The notes: a model not told the origin generated them from the letters alone. Positions 1 to 10,074 are shown, counted from the stretch's first letter. The stretch: DNA of 64,000 bases from Branchiostoma floridae (GCF_000003815.2 NC_049995.1:10760968-10824967); one strand, 5' to 3'. A program made the numbers and translations.

Positions 1-48
1 ATTTCTCACGATGTTCCTAACATTTATTATGATATGTTTGATTTACAG

Positions 49-1214
49 ACATCATGGCAGATGCAAATAACCAGGAGAAAATGGGGTTGCTCTTGAAGAA
101 CGTAATCCTGACTACGCTCAGCGATGAAGACATGCAGAAGGAAATGGCCGTGCACGTCAAGTCCATCCTGGCCCGTCCTGAGGTCAGGGACGCTGTCCTG
201 GCTGTCCTACAGGAGCTGTTCAACGAGCCCAGGGTGCAACAGGAGGTAGCAGACTTTCTTTTTTGGTTTTCAAAATTTCATACACTTTTATTTATCGCTA
301 TCCTGCGTGCCAGACCGGATCAGGCAATAAGATGGTTTATTCGGCAGCCCAAGGCAGTCTACCCGACAATCGAAAATTAGCACCCCGGGTAGTTAAGCCC
401 GAAGGAGGTTTTCACTGCCGGCAAAAAGTCCATCTGACTAGACCTCCCTGGGGAAGCTGGCAGACTGCATTGAGCCTCCAAAGAAATCGACTGCTGCCCC
501 TGGGTATCATCTGGTTCCATGATAATTTATTACAGGTGTAGATGTAGATGTTACTTAAAGTTTTATACACGACCTATTATGTACATTTAAAAACGAGATA
601 TCCAAATGGAAACCGAGGGGCCAAAATTTAATCATTTTGTGGGATCATGAAGACCTACTCTTATACTACATATCGATGTACAATACAATCCATCCAAGCA
701 GTCTAGAGTTATGCTGTACCACATGTGCATCTACACAGTCACACACACACAGGTATTTGTTGTGCAAATGTTTTACCTGTACCATGTTATCCATTTAAGG
801 TATAGATTCTGTTTTTTGTTTCATCATCTCATTTTTTTCCATTACCTTTGAAAGCAATTGCCATGTTTGGCACGGAAATCAAAATAATTGACACACAAAA
901 GTCATAATGCACAAACCTTCTAATCAAAAACCAATTGACGGTATATATAGACATAAGAAGTCCAATCCCAATTACCTAATTTTATCTTAACTGACATTTT
1001 CAAATCACAGGTAGCAGACTTTTTCAAGAGGGTGCTGGCATCAGACACCGTACAGGGGGAGGCCACAGAGCTGGGTCGTACCATCTCCTCCAGTCTACTG
1101 AGGGATGACGGACTACAGAAAGAGGCAGGCGACATGATGTGGGGTGCCTTCAAGTATTCGTTCACCCCCACGTTTGTACCATGGACCAGTTCCGATGGCA
1201 AAAAGGACAGTTGA
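49..1214 (+). CDS. 3' end of a spliced gene: small helical protein, unidentified
   Basis: Two exons are seen. Exon A runs 49-245, after a 3' splice site (tttgatttacag, ending at 48), and holds an in-frame ATG at 54. Exon B runs 1011-1214 after caaatcacag and ends in TGA. The 765-bp intron is phase 0. From the ATG the product would be 131 residues (64 + 67). It is rich in Leu, Val, Glu and Arg with heptad-like spacing (RPEVRDAVLAVLQELF, then EVADFFKRVL), so it is probably all-helical, and it ends in a Tyr/Phe/Pro segment and a charged tail (SDGKKDS). I see no signal peptide or membrane segment. The acceptor just upstream means the ATG may be internal and earlier exons may lie outside the window. 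Reading through the intron gives a 108-residue alternative that stops at 380. I do not recognise the family and assign no function. Splice sites and shared reading frame make it convincing as a gene. Confidence 0.75.
246..1010 (+). other. intron bounded by a 14-bp direct repeat
   Basis: The 5' splice site GT at 246 lies in AGGTAGCAGACTTT (244-257), and exactly the same 14 bases (1009-1022) span the 3' junction. The codons for Val-Ala-Asp-Phe therefore occur at both ends of the intron, the first copy now acting as donor site. No clear terminal inverted repeats were seen inside. This is what a duplicated insertion site or a short tandem duplication containing AGGT would leave. Confidence 0.6.
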
Positions 1215-1429
1215 CACAGGGATGTCTCCAGCTGTAAATTTTCCCATTCATGATCCTGGGAGCCTTTGTTGTTTTCAGGTTTCAAAAATACATTTTTATC
1301 AATTTTATGTCATGAAGTGCAGATTGTCTTGGACGGACAGGTTGAAATTTTTGTCCAAGTAGCAAAATTTAGAGTGATAGTTCCTGGAGACAGCTCTTTA
1401 AGTTATGTTGACACCTTCTTTACGTAGTA

Positions 1430-1904
1430 CAGTCAAACCTGCCCAAGCAACTACCTCTTCTTAGCGACCACCTGGCCATTACGACCGCTTTTTCTTGGTC
1501 CCGAAAATTTTCCCCATTGACGTAAGCATTAAGCGACCTCTTCACAACGACCACCTGGCCAACGTGACCGCGACCGCCAAAAATTGGGACCAAATCCCTG
1601 CCCATAACGACCACGTCATTTCAGATCTTGAGGTGTCATCGATTTTCAATGATAACTAGCAATATTTTGTGCCAAATTCGGCCAGTTTGTGTCAGTTTTT
1701 GACTACCATTATGATGTTATGTTCAAAATAAAGATAGCGGCGGATGCACGTGCGTTTGATTGCTATTTGCCATTAAACACAATGGAAACCATTTAAACTT
1801 TGCATCGGGCATGTTGTGAGTCGATACTCTTCTAACCAACCACCTGACCGAATCGACCGCTTTTGCCCGGTCCCCCAGGTGGTCGTCTTGGGCAGGTTTG
1901 ACTG
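1430..1904. mobile_element. MITE with TA target duplication, pogo/Tigger-like
   Basis: The left end CAGTCAAACCTGCCCAAG and the right end CTTGGGCAGGTTTGACTG are perfect inverse complements, flanked by TA at 1428-1429 and 1905-1906. Sub-terminal blocks (cgaccacctggcc and relatives) recur inside both ends. At 475 bp with no open frame it is non-autonomous. The CAG start and TA duplication fit the Tc1/mariner superfamily; the terminal pattern resembles pogo/Tigger elements. Confidence 0.8.
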
Positions 1905-1906
1905 TA

Positions 1907-3095
1907 TTGTCAAACTGATACTTGAGTCAGAGTCAGATGTCATAACTGTTCATTATGACCCCCATTCCAACATTGTGGAAAATATACACACTTAAAGCTA
2001 TGTCTAATATTAGAAATATGTTTATCATTACTTTTTTTCTTCATCTTGAGAACTCCTGGGTTGCCAGGTAACAAAAGATGCAAATTCATAATATGGCAAA
2101 ATAGAAGTGCATTGAATTTCTTTCTAGCTGTCATCAATGCTAGTCTGGAGCATTTCAAGCTGTACTTCAAACTTTTCAGGTCACCAAATGGATGTTGTAA
2201 CTAATATAATGGTAAATTGGTATACGTACCAATCAGGTTCTTGTAGTAAGGTGTATAATGTATGTGTGTTACCAAACCAAAGTACCCTCTCTTGTTGGTG
2301 GAAGTGAAACAAAAGTGTGGAATGACTCTTTTCTTGTACTGTATCCAAATATTGTTAATGAATTGTGAGATGTGCAGCAAATATTAAATCCTCCATAGCA
2401 TTTGAGGAAGACTTTTGGATAATATTTTGAATTGTTCGCCCTTTGCCAGTCTGATATTGTCAATACCATTCAGGATGTCAACAGGTGTACTTGCCATTGG
2501 CTGCCCCCTCCCACTACACAATTGTGAAGTTTTTTGACAAAGATTTAAACAACATACACACAACTAAAGTTCAGTTAGCTTGGGGAAGCTTTCGAGACAA
2601 ACTCTGTCGAACCAGTCCAGATCCTGATCAAGAACTTTTTGTGAAGTTTGTTTATTTTTTTCTGTTTTCTTTATACAGGGTTGACCACACTTAGTGCTTT
2701 CTAGGCATGCCTAAAACAGAATAACATAAACAAAGACATAATTCACAATGAAATATGTAATAAGAACAAAACATGAAAATGCGGCAAACTTAAGCTTTAT
2801 TGATTTATGACCATCTTGACAGCTGTTATAATTAATTGTTAGTAGTGTCTTCCAAGTGACCAGCTTTTGTAAATCCTGACTAAATTACATTTCATTGGTG
2901 TGACCCCGTTGGAACTTGGCCAACACTTCAGGAAAATTTTGGCCACAGGAGAATTTTCAAATTCTACATGTAGTTGTGTTCATTCATAAATGTAAACATG
3001 AACCAATTATTTTCAACTGAGAACTGTTGCATTGTGCTTGAGGTTATAATAACTTGTTTCCATATAATGATAATAGTAATAATAGTATTGGGTGT
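1907..3095. other. no recognisable gene or repeat
   Basis: AT-rich non-coding sequence, presumably 3' flank of the gene ending at 1214. Short frames here show no domain or splice context. Confidence 0.5.
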
Positions 3096-6000
3096 ATTTG
3101 CAGCCACGTCCCCCACGTACTGCTACCTTGTCGTGGTGGGGATGCTTGAGTGCCTTTAGGATCCTGTGGGCTATACCGGCGGGGGCTCCCATGCCCCTGG
3201 CAGGTCTAACCAAGCCGGGCAGGCTACGGGTGAGAGGCCAGACGAACGGCAGTACAACTCTTTCTTTCTCTCTACACTTCACCGCCATGGCTATATGGCT
3301 GCAGTTTAGTTGTGGCCAGGATGTTATGTTCTGCATCCCTCCTGGCACAACACGGCTGAACCGAGAGGGAGGCTGTGGAGCTTGGGCAACCCACAGCCTC
3401 TGGCTATCCTCCCTCTTACCTTCTGCTCTACTTGCCCAGGACTCAATGGCTCTACCTTTCTTCTTAACCAAAGACCTGCGGCGATGGGCGAGTGGTGACG
3501 GTGGCAGGTGTAAGATGGTGCTGGAAGCTGCTAGCCACGGACCCGCACGTAGGCGGTCAGGATTGGATGGTCGTTCTGCTGTCAACATGAGGCAAGGGCA
3601 GGGTTCGGCAGCCATCCTGGCGACGGAGCAGCCCTTTTCAGGGACAGCACTGCTCCCCCCTGAAGGGGAAGGGTCTAGAAAAGGTGACCTAAAGAAAGCT
3701 TGTCTCAGCTCATCCTGTCAGCGCACCGTAGCTGTCTGGACATCTAATACTGCGGTCGAAAACAGAGACAATATGCATCAAAGCACAAACAAAAGAAGAC
3801 AATGCTCTGTGTTGGAGCCTGGAACGTCAGAACCCTGATGGACAGAAAAGACTCTGACCGACCAGAACGACGTACAGCTCTCGTAGCACGTGAGCTACAG
3901 CGATACAACATTGACGTTGCTGCGCTGAGCGAAACACGCTTGGCGGACACAGGGGAGGTAACCGAGTCTGGTGGCGGATACACATTCTTCTGGTCAGGAA
4001 AGTGTCAAGATGAACCCAGAGAATCCGGGGTTGGCTTTGCCATCCGCACCTCACTTGTGAGAAAGCTAGAAACCCTTCCCAAAGGAATCAATGACCGTCT
4101 TATGGTGATGAGGCTACCCCTGAAAGGGAATACTCAGTTGACCCTCATCAGTGCATATGCCCCTACCATGAGCTATACCCAGGAACAGAAAGAACAATTC
4201 TATGAGAAGCTTGCACACTTAGTGCGTACCGTACCCAAACATGACAAGATGCTGCTCATGGGGGACTTTAATGCTCGCGTGGGCAGCGACTGTGAAGCAT
4301 GGCCAGGTGTCATCGGACCCCATGGCATAGGGAGGGAGAACTCGAATGGCCAAATGCTCCTTACACTCTGCTCTGAGCATGGCCTCACAGTCACAAACAC
4401 CCTGTATCAACTATCGGACATTCACAAGGCCACTTGGATGCATCCCCGCTCAAAGCGATGGCATCAAATTGACTTCATAATAACAAGACGACAAGACATC
4501 CGTGATGTGCGCATCACCAGGGCAATGAGAGGAGCAGACTGCTGGACTGACCACACGCTGCTGCGATCAAAGCTCTCTTTTTCAACAGCCAAGGCAGACC
4601 GCAAACACATGAGGAGGAAAGACAGCACCAAGAAGAAGCTTGATGTCTCAAAACTCTCACATGTGGAAACAAAAGAGGTGCTAGCAAGAAACCTCAGGGA
4701 GCAGATCAAGAAACTGCCCGCCGAAAGTAACCCAGAGAAAGCATGGGGCAACTTTCGCAAAGTAATGTACGACACATCCGAACGCACACTAGGTCACACA
4801 AAGCGTAAACACCAGGACTGGTTTGATAACAATAACGAAGAAATCACCAGCCTTCTCAAGAAAAAGCAAGAAGCGTTTACGCAGTGGCTGAACGACAAGA
4901 ACTCCACTGCAAAGCATGACCACCTGAAGCACCTCAGGAGTAAAGTCCAGGTAGAACTCAGAAGAATGAAGGACAAGTGGTGGGAGACTAAGGCGGCAGA
5001 ACTGCAACAGTATGCAGACGACCACAACACAAGAATGTTCTTCTCAGGTCTGAAAGCAGTGTATGGTCCCTCGTCCAATGCCATGGCACCCGTTCGCTCA
5101 GCTGATGGTACTCTCCTCACAGAGAAGAGCGACATAACCGAGCGCTGGAGACAACACTTCAGCCAACTGCTCAACAGACCTTCCAATATCGACCAACAGG
5201 CAATCCAGGACATGCCACAGCGACCACTCTTGGCCTCTCTGGATGACCCTCCAAGCCTGGAAGAAACCCAGAAGGCCATTAAGCAACTCCAAGGAGGTAA
5301 AGCACCTGGGCCAGATGGCATACCTCCTGAGGTCCTCAAAGAGGGAGGAGATGCTGTCACAGCCAAACTGACAGAACTGATGCAAATGTTCTGGAAGGAG
5401 GGATCGGTGCCGCAGGACTTTAAGGACGCCAACATCATTCATCTCTACAAGCACAAGGGAGACAGAGCAGCATGCGACAACCATAGGGGAATCTCGCTGC
5501 TGAGTGCTGCTGGGAAAGTCATGGCCCGCATTGTCCTCAATCGCATCACACAGCACCTGCTGGATGACGTGGTGTCAGAAAGCCAGTGCGGCTTCAGAAG
5601 TAACAGAGGAACCATTGACATGGTATTTACACTTCGCCAAATCCAGGAAAAGTGTCGTGAACAAAATCAAAACCTGTACATCATGTTTGTGGACTTAACC
5701 AAGGCGTTCGACACAGTCAGCCGAGAGGGCCTGTGGTCAATCTTGTCTAAACTGGGATGTCCCCCAAAGTTCGTCAGCATCATCAGGTCATTCCACGATG
5801 GGATGATGGCCCGTGTTGTGGGAAACGGCACAGTATCTGACTCATTCCCTATCACGAATGGAGTAAAACAGGGCTGTGTTATGGCACCCACTCTTTTCAG
5901 CCTCATGTTTGCCACCATGCTGTTCAAGGCACTCTCTGCGACAGATGCCGGGATAACCATCCGCTACAGATGCGACGGGCGGGTCTTTGATCTACGGCGT

Positions 6001-7039
6001 CTGAAAGCAAAAACCAAGGTGCTGGAGGCCCTGGTGAGAGACTTTCTCTTTGCAGATGATTGCGCCCTCGCTGCTCTTAGCGAACCGGATCTGCAAGAGC
6101 TCGCTAACTGCCTATCAACAGCCAGCAAAGCCTTCGGGCTAACAATTAGCCTGAAGAAGACAGAAGTGATGCTTCAACCTGCGCCAGGAGTGTCACTAGC
6201 AGCTCCTCACATCATGATCGAAGGGACAGAGCTAAACAATGTAGAGAGCTTTACCTACCTGGGAAGTACACTGACCTCATCCTGCAGTACAGACAAGGAA
6301 GTGTCCAACAGGATTGCGAAAGCCGGCTCCTCCTTCGGTAGGCTCTGGAAGCGGCTGTGGGGTGAACGTGGCATCAGAATTCAGACAAAGCTGGCAGTCT
6401 ACAAAGCAGTTGTTATCACAGCACTACTCTACAGCTGTGAAACATGGACACTGTACAAAAAGCAGCTGAAAGCTCTGGACAGATTTCACCTCCGCTGCCT
6501 GCGCAGAATTATGGGTATCTCCTGGACAGACAAGGTTCCCAACACAGAAGTGCTCCGTCGAGCAAACATGATGGGCATTGAAGCGCTCATCATGAAAGCT
6601 CAGCTGAGATGGGCTGGCCACGTAGTGCGTATGGACGAAGCACGACTCCCGAAGACAGTGTTCTACTGTGAGCTTGCTTCCGGCACAAGAAAGGTCGGAC
6701 GTCCCTACAAGCGCTTCAAGGACTCACTGAAGTCGTCTCTCTCTGCATGCAACATTCCACACCGGGAATGGGAGGCTACTGCAATGGACAGATGCGCATG
6801 GCGTCATGCTGTCCATCAGGGAGTAAGAAACTTCGAAAACAACAGACTAAATGAGCTAGAAAAGAAACGACAAGAAAGGAAGGAGAAAGAGAAGGAGGGA
6901 AGACCCACCCCCAGCACCGCTGTCGTGTGCCCGACATGCGGACGCTTATGCGCCTCGGCCTTCGGCCTCCGGTCGCACCAGAGACGCCATTGAAGTCTTC
7001 ATCGAAGTGACGATGGACATCCAACAACATTTGCAGCCA
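3096..7039 (+). mobile_element. full-length RTE-clade LINE with target-site duplication
   Basis: The element spans 3107-7028 and is flanked by the identical 11-mer ATTTGCAGCCA (3096-3106 and 7029-7039). It comprises about 695 bp of GC-richer 5' leader, one long endonuclease/reverse transcriptase ORF (3802-6993), and only 35 bp of 3' UTR. A single ORF of about 1000 residues with N-terminal APE endonuclease and a very short 3' UTR is the RTE-clade plan. The leader holds an open frame (to 3838) that overlaps the main ORF by 37 nt in another frame; whether it is translated is unknown. Perfect duplication and undamaged ORF indicate a recent insertion. Confidence 0.9.
3802..6993 (+). CDS. LINE endonuclease / reverse transcriptase, RTE clade
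   Basis: 1063 residues, uninterrupted. It would nick target DNA and prime reverse transcription of its own RNA there. N-terminal APE-type endonuclease (about 1-255) has the expected catalytic set: Asn8 (WNVRT), Glu44 (SETRL), Tyr119 (SAYAP), Asp155/Asn157 (GDFNA), Asp224 (QIDFI) and Asp250-His251 (TDH). The reverse transcriptase (about 490-800) has the KAPGPDGI block, catalytic Asp631 in FVDLTKAFD, NGVKQGC, and the FADD box with Asp752-Asp753. A C-terminal region of RTE/BovB type follows (SCETWTLYKKQ, ISWTDKV). The last 21 residues form a C2H2 zinc finger: Cys1043, Cys1046, His1059, His1063. No RNase H domain is seen. The start is the first ATG, just before the conserved WNVRT motif. No stop, frameshift or lost catalytic residue was found, so the enzyme could be functional. 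Confidence 0.93.
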   Translation: MLCVGAWNVRTLMDRKDSDRPERRTALVARELQRYNIDVAALSETRLADTGEVTESGGGYTFFWSGKCQDEPRESGVGFAIRTSLVRKLETLPKGINDRLMVMRLPLKGNTQLTLISAYAPTMSYTQEQKEQFYEKLAHLVRTVPKHDKMLLMGDFNARVGSDCEAWPGVIGPHGIGRENSNGQMLLTLCSEHGLTVTNTLYQLSDIHKATWMHPRSKRWHQIDFIITRRQDIRDVRITRAMRGADCWTDHTLLRSKLSFSTAKADRKHMRRKDSTKKKLDVSKLSHVETKEVLARNLREQIKKLPAESNPEKAWGNFRKVMYDTSERTLGHTKRKHQDWFDNNNEEITSLLKKKQEAFTQWLNDKNSTAKHDHLKHLRSKVQVELRRMKDKWWETKAAELQQYADDHNTRMFFSGLKAVYGPSSNAMAPVRSADGTLLTEKSDITERWRQHFSQLLNRPSNIDQQAIQDMPQRPLLASLDDPPSLEETQKAIKQLQGGKAPGPDGIPPEVLKEGGDAVTAKLTELMQMFWKEGSVPQDFKDANIIHLYKHKGDRAACDNHRGISLLSAAGKVMARIVLNRITQHLLDDVVSESQCGFRSNRGTIDMVFTLRQIQEKCREQNQNLYIMFVDLTKAFDTVSREGLWSILSKLGCPPKFVSIIRSFHDGMMARVVGNGTVSDSFPITNGVKQGCVMAPTLFSLMFATMLFKALSATDAGITIRYRCDGRVFDLRRLKAKTKVLEALVRDFLFADDCALAALSEPDLQELANCLSTASKAFGLTISLKKTEVMLQPAPGVSLAAPHIMIEGTELNNVESFTYLGSTLTSSCSTDKEVSNRIAKAGSSFGRLWKRLWGERGIRIQTKLAVYKAVVITALLYSCETWTLYKKQLKALDRFHLRCLRRIMGISWTDKVPNTEVLRRANMMGIEALIMKAQLRWAGHVVRMDEARLPKTVFYCELASGTRKVGRPYKRFKDSLKSSLSACNIPHREWEATAMDRCAWRHAVHQGVRNFENNRLNELEKKRQERKEKEKEGRPTPSTAVVCPTCGRLCASAFGLRSHQRRH

Positions 7040-7185
7040 GTAGGTTAACCCAATATTTGGGTAGTGAGGCTGAATTACGTTGTCGATGCCTGCGCCTCCT
7101 CGAGCACGGGACCCCCGTTTTGCCTCCTTCCAAATGACGATTTCGTTGAATTCTTGGTACTAACTTATGTTTCCGTGGCGACAGA

Positions 7186-7291
7186 GAATCCTGAGCTCCC
7201 ATTGGACGATGTTTATAGTGGTAAGGAATCCTGAGCTCCTATTGGTCGATGTTTATAGTGATAAAGAATCCTGAGCTCCTATTGGTGACTC
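7186..7291. repeat. 40-bp tandem repeat, about 2.7 copies
   Basis: Units beginning GAATCCTGAGCTCC start at 7186, 7226 and 7266. The first two are full 40-mers with few differences; the third breaks off after about 26 bp. Confidence 0.9.
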
Positions 7292-7616
7292 TAGTAAAGG
7301 AAATGGTCCTCGCGAGCGCAGCTTCAACTACCAAAAACACGTTCACAATACAACAGGAAGTCTCTCTCATTTTATGGCGCAGCCTTGTGGAACTTGTTAC
7401 CTCCACACTTAGGAGCAGCATCATCCATCTCCACTTTCAAAACCATCCACACAGCAGAATACCACATGGTCTGAAACATAATCCATTGTCACAGTGTATT
7501 TTTTTCTGTTTACACAAATTTCCATTTCTTATTTCATTTTAACGAGGCTTTTGAGTTTTTATGTTAGGATTAATGTTGTACAATTGATTTGTCTTCTCTT
7601 GAGTTAACTATATCAA

Positions 7617-7865
7617 TGAACAAGCTTTATTGACACGACAAAAAGTACAGTCACTTTTGTATGGCCAACTATAAACTACAACAAAAAGGGAAAGAAGACA
7701 TAATATATCTTACAATTCTACTAATTAAACAATATAGGATAATAAGATTTTACTAATTAAACAATATAGGATAATAAGGAAAAACCTCTACACAATCAGG
7801 TGGTGCTAAACGAGTCACTATATCTTCTAATCACAAAGAAATCTTTTATGCATTTACCTATCTTT
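7617..7865 (-). repeat. LINE-like 3' tail, minus orientation
   Basis: Begins CAAGCTTTATTGACACGACA and includes tandemly doubled ctaattaaacaatataggataata at about 7720-7780. A related copy lies inverted at 10075-10250 and ends AATAAAGCTTG, so on the minus strand this looks like the polyadenylation end of a retrotransposon. No coding part was identified. Confidence 0.5.
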
Positions 7866-8083
7866 GTCGATTCTTGCTATATTACCATTTTGCCCTCCGG
7901 CAAAAGGCGTTGTACACTTTGTGGACTCCCAGCTTAATAATAGTACAACAAATAAGACATGGAAATGGATTTTATACACTTTGTGAAATCCTAGCTACAG
8001 TTAGGCCAGGATTTCCCCATCGTTCAAAACTTGTTTTATTTCATTTGATATTGTTATCGATTACTGTTATACGTCGATGTAGG

Positions 8084-8205
8084 TTAGACATCCAGGTAAT
8101 AAGATACACCAAAAAGTAGTTACTCAAGCAACTTGATATGGTTTTGAAACGGTCAGACGTTTCGGATAGTATCCACTATCTTTCGTCAGTGACACTGAAG
8201 TGATC
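8084..8205 (-). repeat. one arm of the ribozyme-bearing dispersed repeat family (copy A)
   Basis: Runs from ggttagacatccaggtaat through tactcaagcaactt to cgtcagtgacac. The same arm recurs at 34.1-34.4, 42.5-42.9 and 49.2-49.7 kb. It includes the hammerhead-like motif at 8152-8193. Probably a Penelope-like pseudo-LTR or a non-autonomous derivative; this assignment is inferred from the neighbouring coding fragment at 8433. Confidence 0.6.
8152..8193 (-). ncRNA. hammerhead-ribozyme-like motif, copy A
   Basis: Read on the minus strand: stem I GTCA, core CTGACGA, one extra A, stem II GATAGT/ACTATC around a GGAT loop, then GAAAC, then GTC followed by TGAC, which pairs with GTCA to close stem I. 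All invariant core bases of a hammerhead (CUGANGA, GAAA, UH site as GUC) are present in order. Stem III would be only ACGT with no loop, so a single molecule could not close it; ACGT is self-complementary, so two RNAs could pair there. Activity is untested. Confidence 0.55.
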
Positions 8206-8416
8206 TACAAGAAACAGGTCTTTTATACTCTAACTATGAATGAAGACAATTTCAGATGTCCAATAGGAAACGTTGTAATAAGACAATTCAGACTGAAGAC
8301 AATTTGGATTCCAAAGAAAACAAAGGTAAGCCAAAGTCAAGCTGAAGACAATTTGGATTTCAAATGATAGCAAGGCTAAGACACAGTCAATGCAAATGAG
8401 TCAATTAGCTCCTGTT

Positions 8417-8571
8417 GGGGGTAGTGCTATGTGACCTAGACCGCGAAGCCCGCTGGTTTGAACGGAGAGTTAGAGAGGCAATATATGAGAGAATATACAA
8501 TCCCACCCTCAACAGAAAAGGGGGCAGCTGCGTATGGAACTTTCTGGCAATTGAGACATAGCACTACCCCC
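8417..8571. repeat. 16-bp inverted repeat around the Penelope-like fragment
   Basis: GGGGTAGTGCTATGT (within 8417-8432) and ACATAGCACTACCCC (8556-8571) are inverse complements with a spacer of about 124 bp that contains the coding remnant at 8433-8561. Confidence 0.6.
8433..8561 (+). pseudogene. Penelope-like retroelement C-terminal fragment
   Basis: A 42-codon open segment ending in TAG reads DREARWFERRVREAIY followed by NPTLNRKGG. The pattern WF.RGVREAIY...P.LNR..G is characteristic of the C-terminal end, beyond the GIY-YIG endonuclease, of Penelope-like elements. The reverse transcriptase and the GIY-YIG core are absent, so this is a truncated remnant. It lies 240 bp from the ribozyme-like motif at 8152, which is on the opposite strand. 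Function is lost; its value is in identifying the surrounding repeat. Confidence 0.65.
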
Positions 8572-9056
8572 CGAATACTGTTATGTTGCATGTATGTACG
8601 GGGTTACAACCCAAGGATCTTTGAAAAATGCCAGCCTGCAGGCTACACGAAACCCTGGTTAAACAAAATAAACAACACAAACGTGAACGACAGAAATATC
8701 TACATTGAGCTTTTGAGATCTCTTAAAAATTCGACAAATGTATACGATCAACTTCTATTCTGAACAGCTATTTACTGAAGATATATATCGTACAGGGCTT
8801 TGTGAAATCACCTGTATCACATGATCGTTTTTCTATTTTGGTCATACAGGGTCATTCAGTTTAGGGCTAAGACAGTTATGATATTTCACTAGCAGTGTTG
8901 CTGTTGATGAGGAATATAAAAATTTGAAAAGTTTTATCAAGATTTTCATGTGAGAATTTGAAAATCATTTCAATATCTTTAAGTCTTTTTGATCGGTACG
9001 ACTTTGGTTGAAGCGTTTTCCCAAGAAGATTAATGATATCACTTGATAGTCAGTGG
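8562..9056. other. no recognisable feature
   Basis: AT-rich sequence between the Penelope-like remnant and the candidate exon; a frame of about 100 codons overlapping its start shows no motif in this part. Confidence 0.4.
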
Positions 9057-9286
9057 TTACTTCTTCGTCTTAGCCATAGTTTTATTCTTCTTATATGTAC
9101 CCCAGTCTACCTGTGCGCAGTCCAGGTTATGCTTAAACAGGTTATATTTGTACGTTAAAGCTTTCGTTGTTTTCCCAGGGAATCGAAACCTCCCGTAGCG
9201 CCTGTATTCGGGTCCCGTTTTGTTGTGCCCGATGACATTGAGACAAGCGGCTGTCCGGAGCCTTCCAAGTGCCGAGAAGAATAGTT
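9057..9286 (-). CDS. candidate terminal exon, unidentified protein
   Basis: On the minus strand a good 3' splice site (tgtttcttttacag, AG at 9288-9287) precedes 75 complete codons and a TAA at 9059-9057, with two leading bases completing a codon from an earlier exon. The segment is basic, has two Cys (TAACLNV, LDCAQ), an aromatic/Arg run (EYRRYGRFRFPGK) and a Lys-rich end (MAKTKK). I do not recognise it. Upstream exons would lie at higher coordinates, perhaps hidden by the assembly gap at 9840. Alternatively it is a chance frame or old retroelement coding; another frame through the same acceptor is also open for 48 codons. Confidence 0.35.
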
Positions 9287-9839
9287 CTGTAAAAGAAACA
9301 GATAATAAGTTTAGCATAAACTAACTTCAGAAAAGGGAAAGATCGTATGCTTGTTGTTAAAGGAATATTGGTAATGCCTTCACACTGAAACTGCATGGAT
9401 TAGCAGCAATCAAGCAGAACCAGCCGGAAAGAAGTATTTGCAACATTCGTGCCACATTCGGATGGGAATTCAAATGGACATTGTTTCCCCTTCACACGAG
9501 AAGGAATGAGCCAAAAGGCCGTCAGAATAACTATTCTTTGTCTATTCCTGGGTATTTGTAGTGCATTCTAGACATTCTCACTGCATGCTAGATATTCTTT
9601 TGGCCACATTCTTGCATTCGAAGTGGCTTGCCGTTTCGATTCTCCATCGAATGAGATAAGAATGTTTCGAGTAACGTTGGAATTCCGTAGAATGCGGTCA
9701 TACTCCATAGAATAGTTAGAATACACTTAGAATACACTTTGAATGCCATCTTTATTTCGTGAGAGCTTTAAATACTAAACGTAACCTGTACATCACACCC
9801 TTGTGTATTTTTCAGGATCCCAGAGGAAAGCAAACGAAA
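9287..9839. other. unassigned sequence with short TAGAAT/ATTCT motifs
   Basis: At 9520-9750 there are many short attct/agaat repeats in both orientations (for example tagaatagttagaatacacttagaatacac), suggesting a decayed foldback or satellite. No boundaries could be set. Confidence 0.3.
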
Positions 9840-9973
9840 NNNNNNNNNNNNNNNNNNNNNNNNNNNNNNNNNNNNNNNNNNNNNNNNNNNNNNNNNNNNN
9901 NNNNNNNNNNNNNNNNNNNNNNNNNNNNNNNNNNNNNNNNNNNNNNNNNNNNNNNNNNNNNNNNNNNNNNNNN
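9840..9973. other. assembly gap
   Basis: 134 consecutive N. The frames spanning it are artefacts. Confidence 1.
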
Positions 9974-10074
9974 ATTCACATTCCTATGTCTAAATTTTAA
10001 GATATTCAATACCACAAGTAGATTTGACTATATCTTTAGATCCGACAGCCCTCATAATGCTAAGATAGCTATAT

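Noticed and set aside
3013-3615. 200-codon minus frame
   Set aside because: Antisense shadow of the LINE leader.
3092-3838. Independent 248-codon host gene
   Set aside because: It lies almost wholly in the LINE 5' leader and begins in the duplicated target site with GTG; at most a transposon leader frame.
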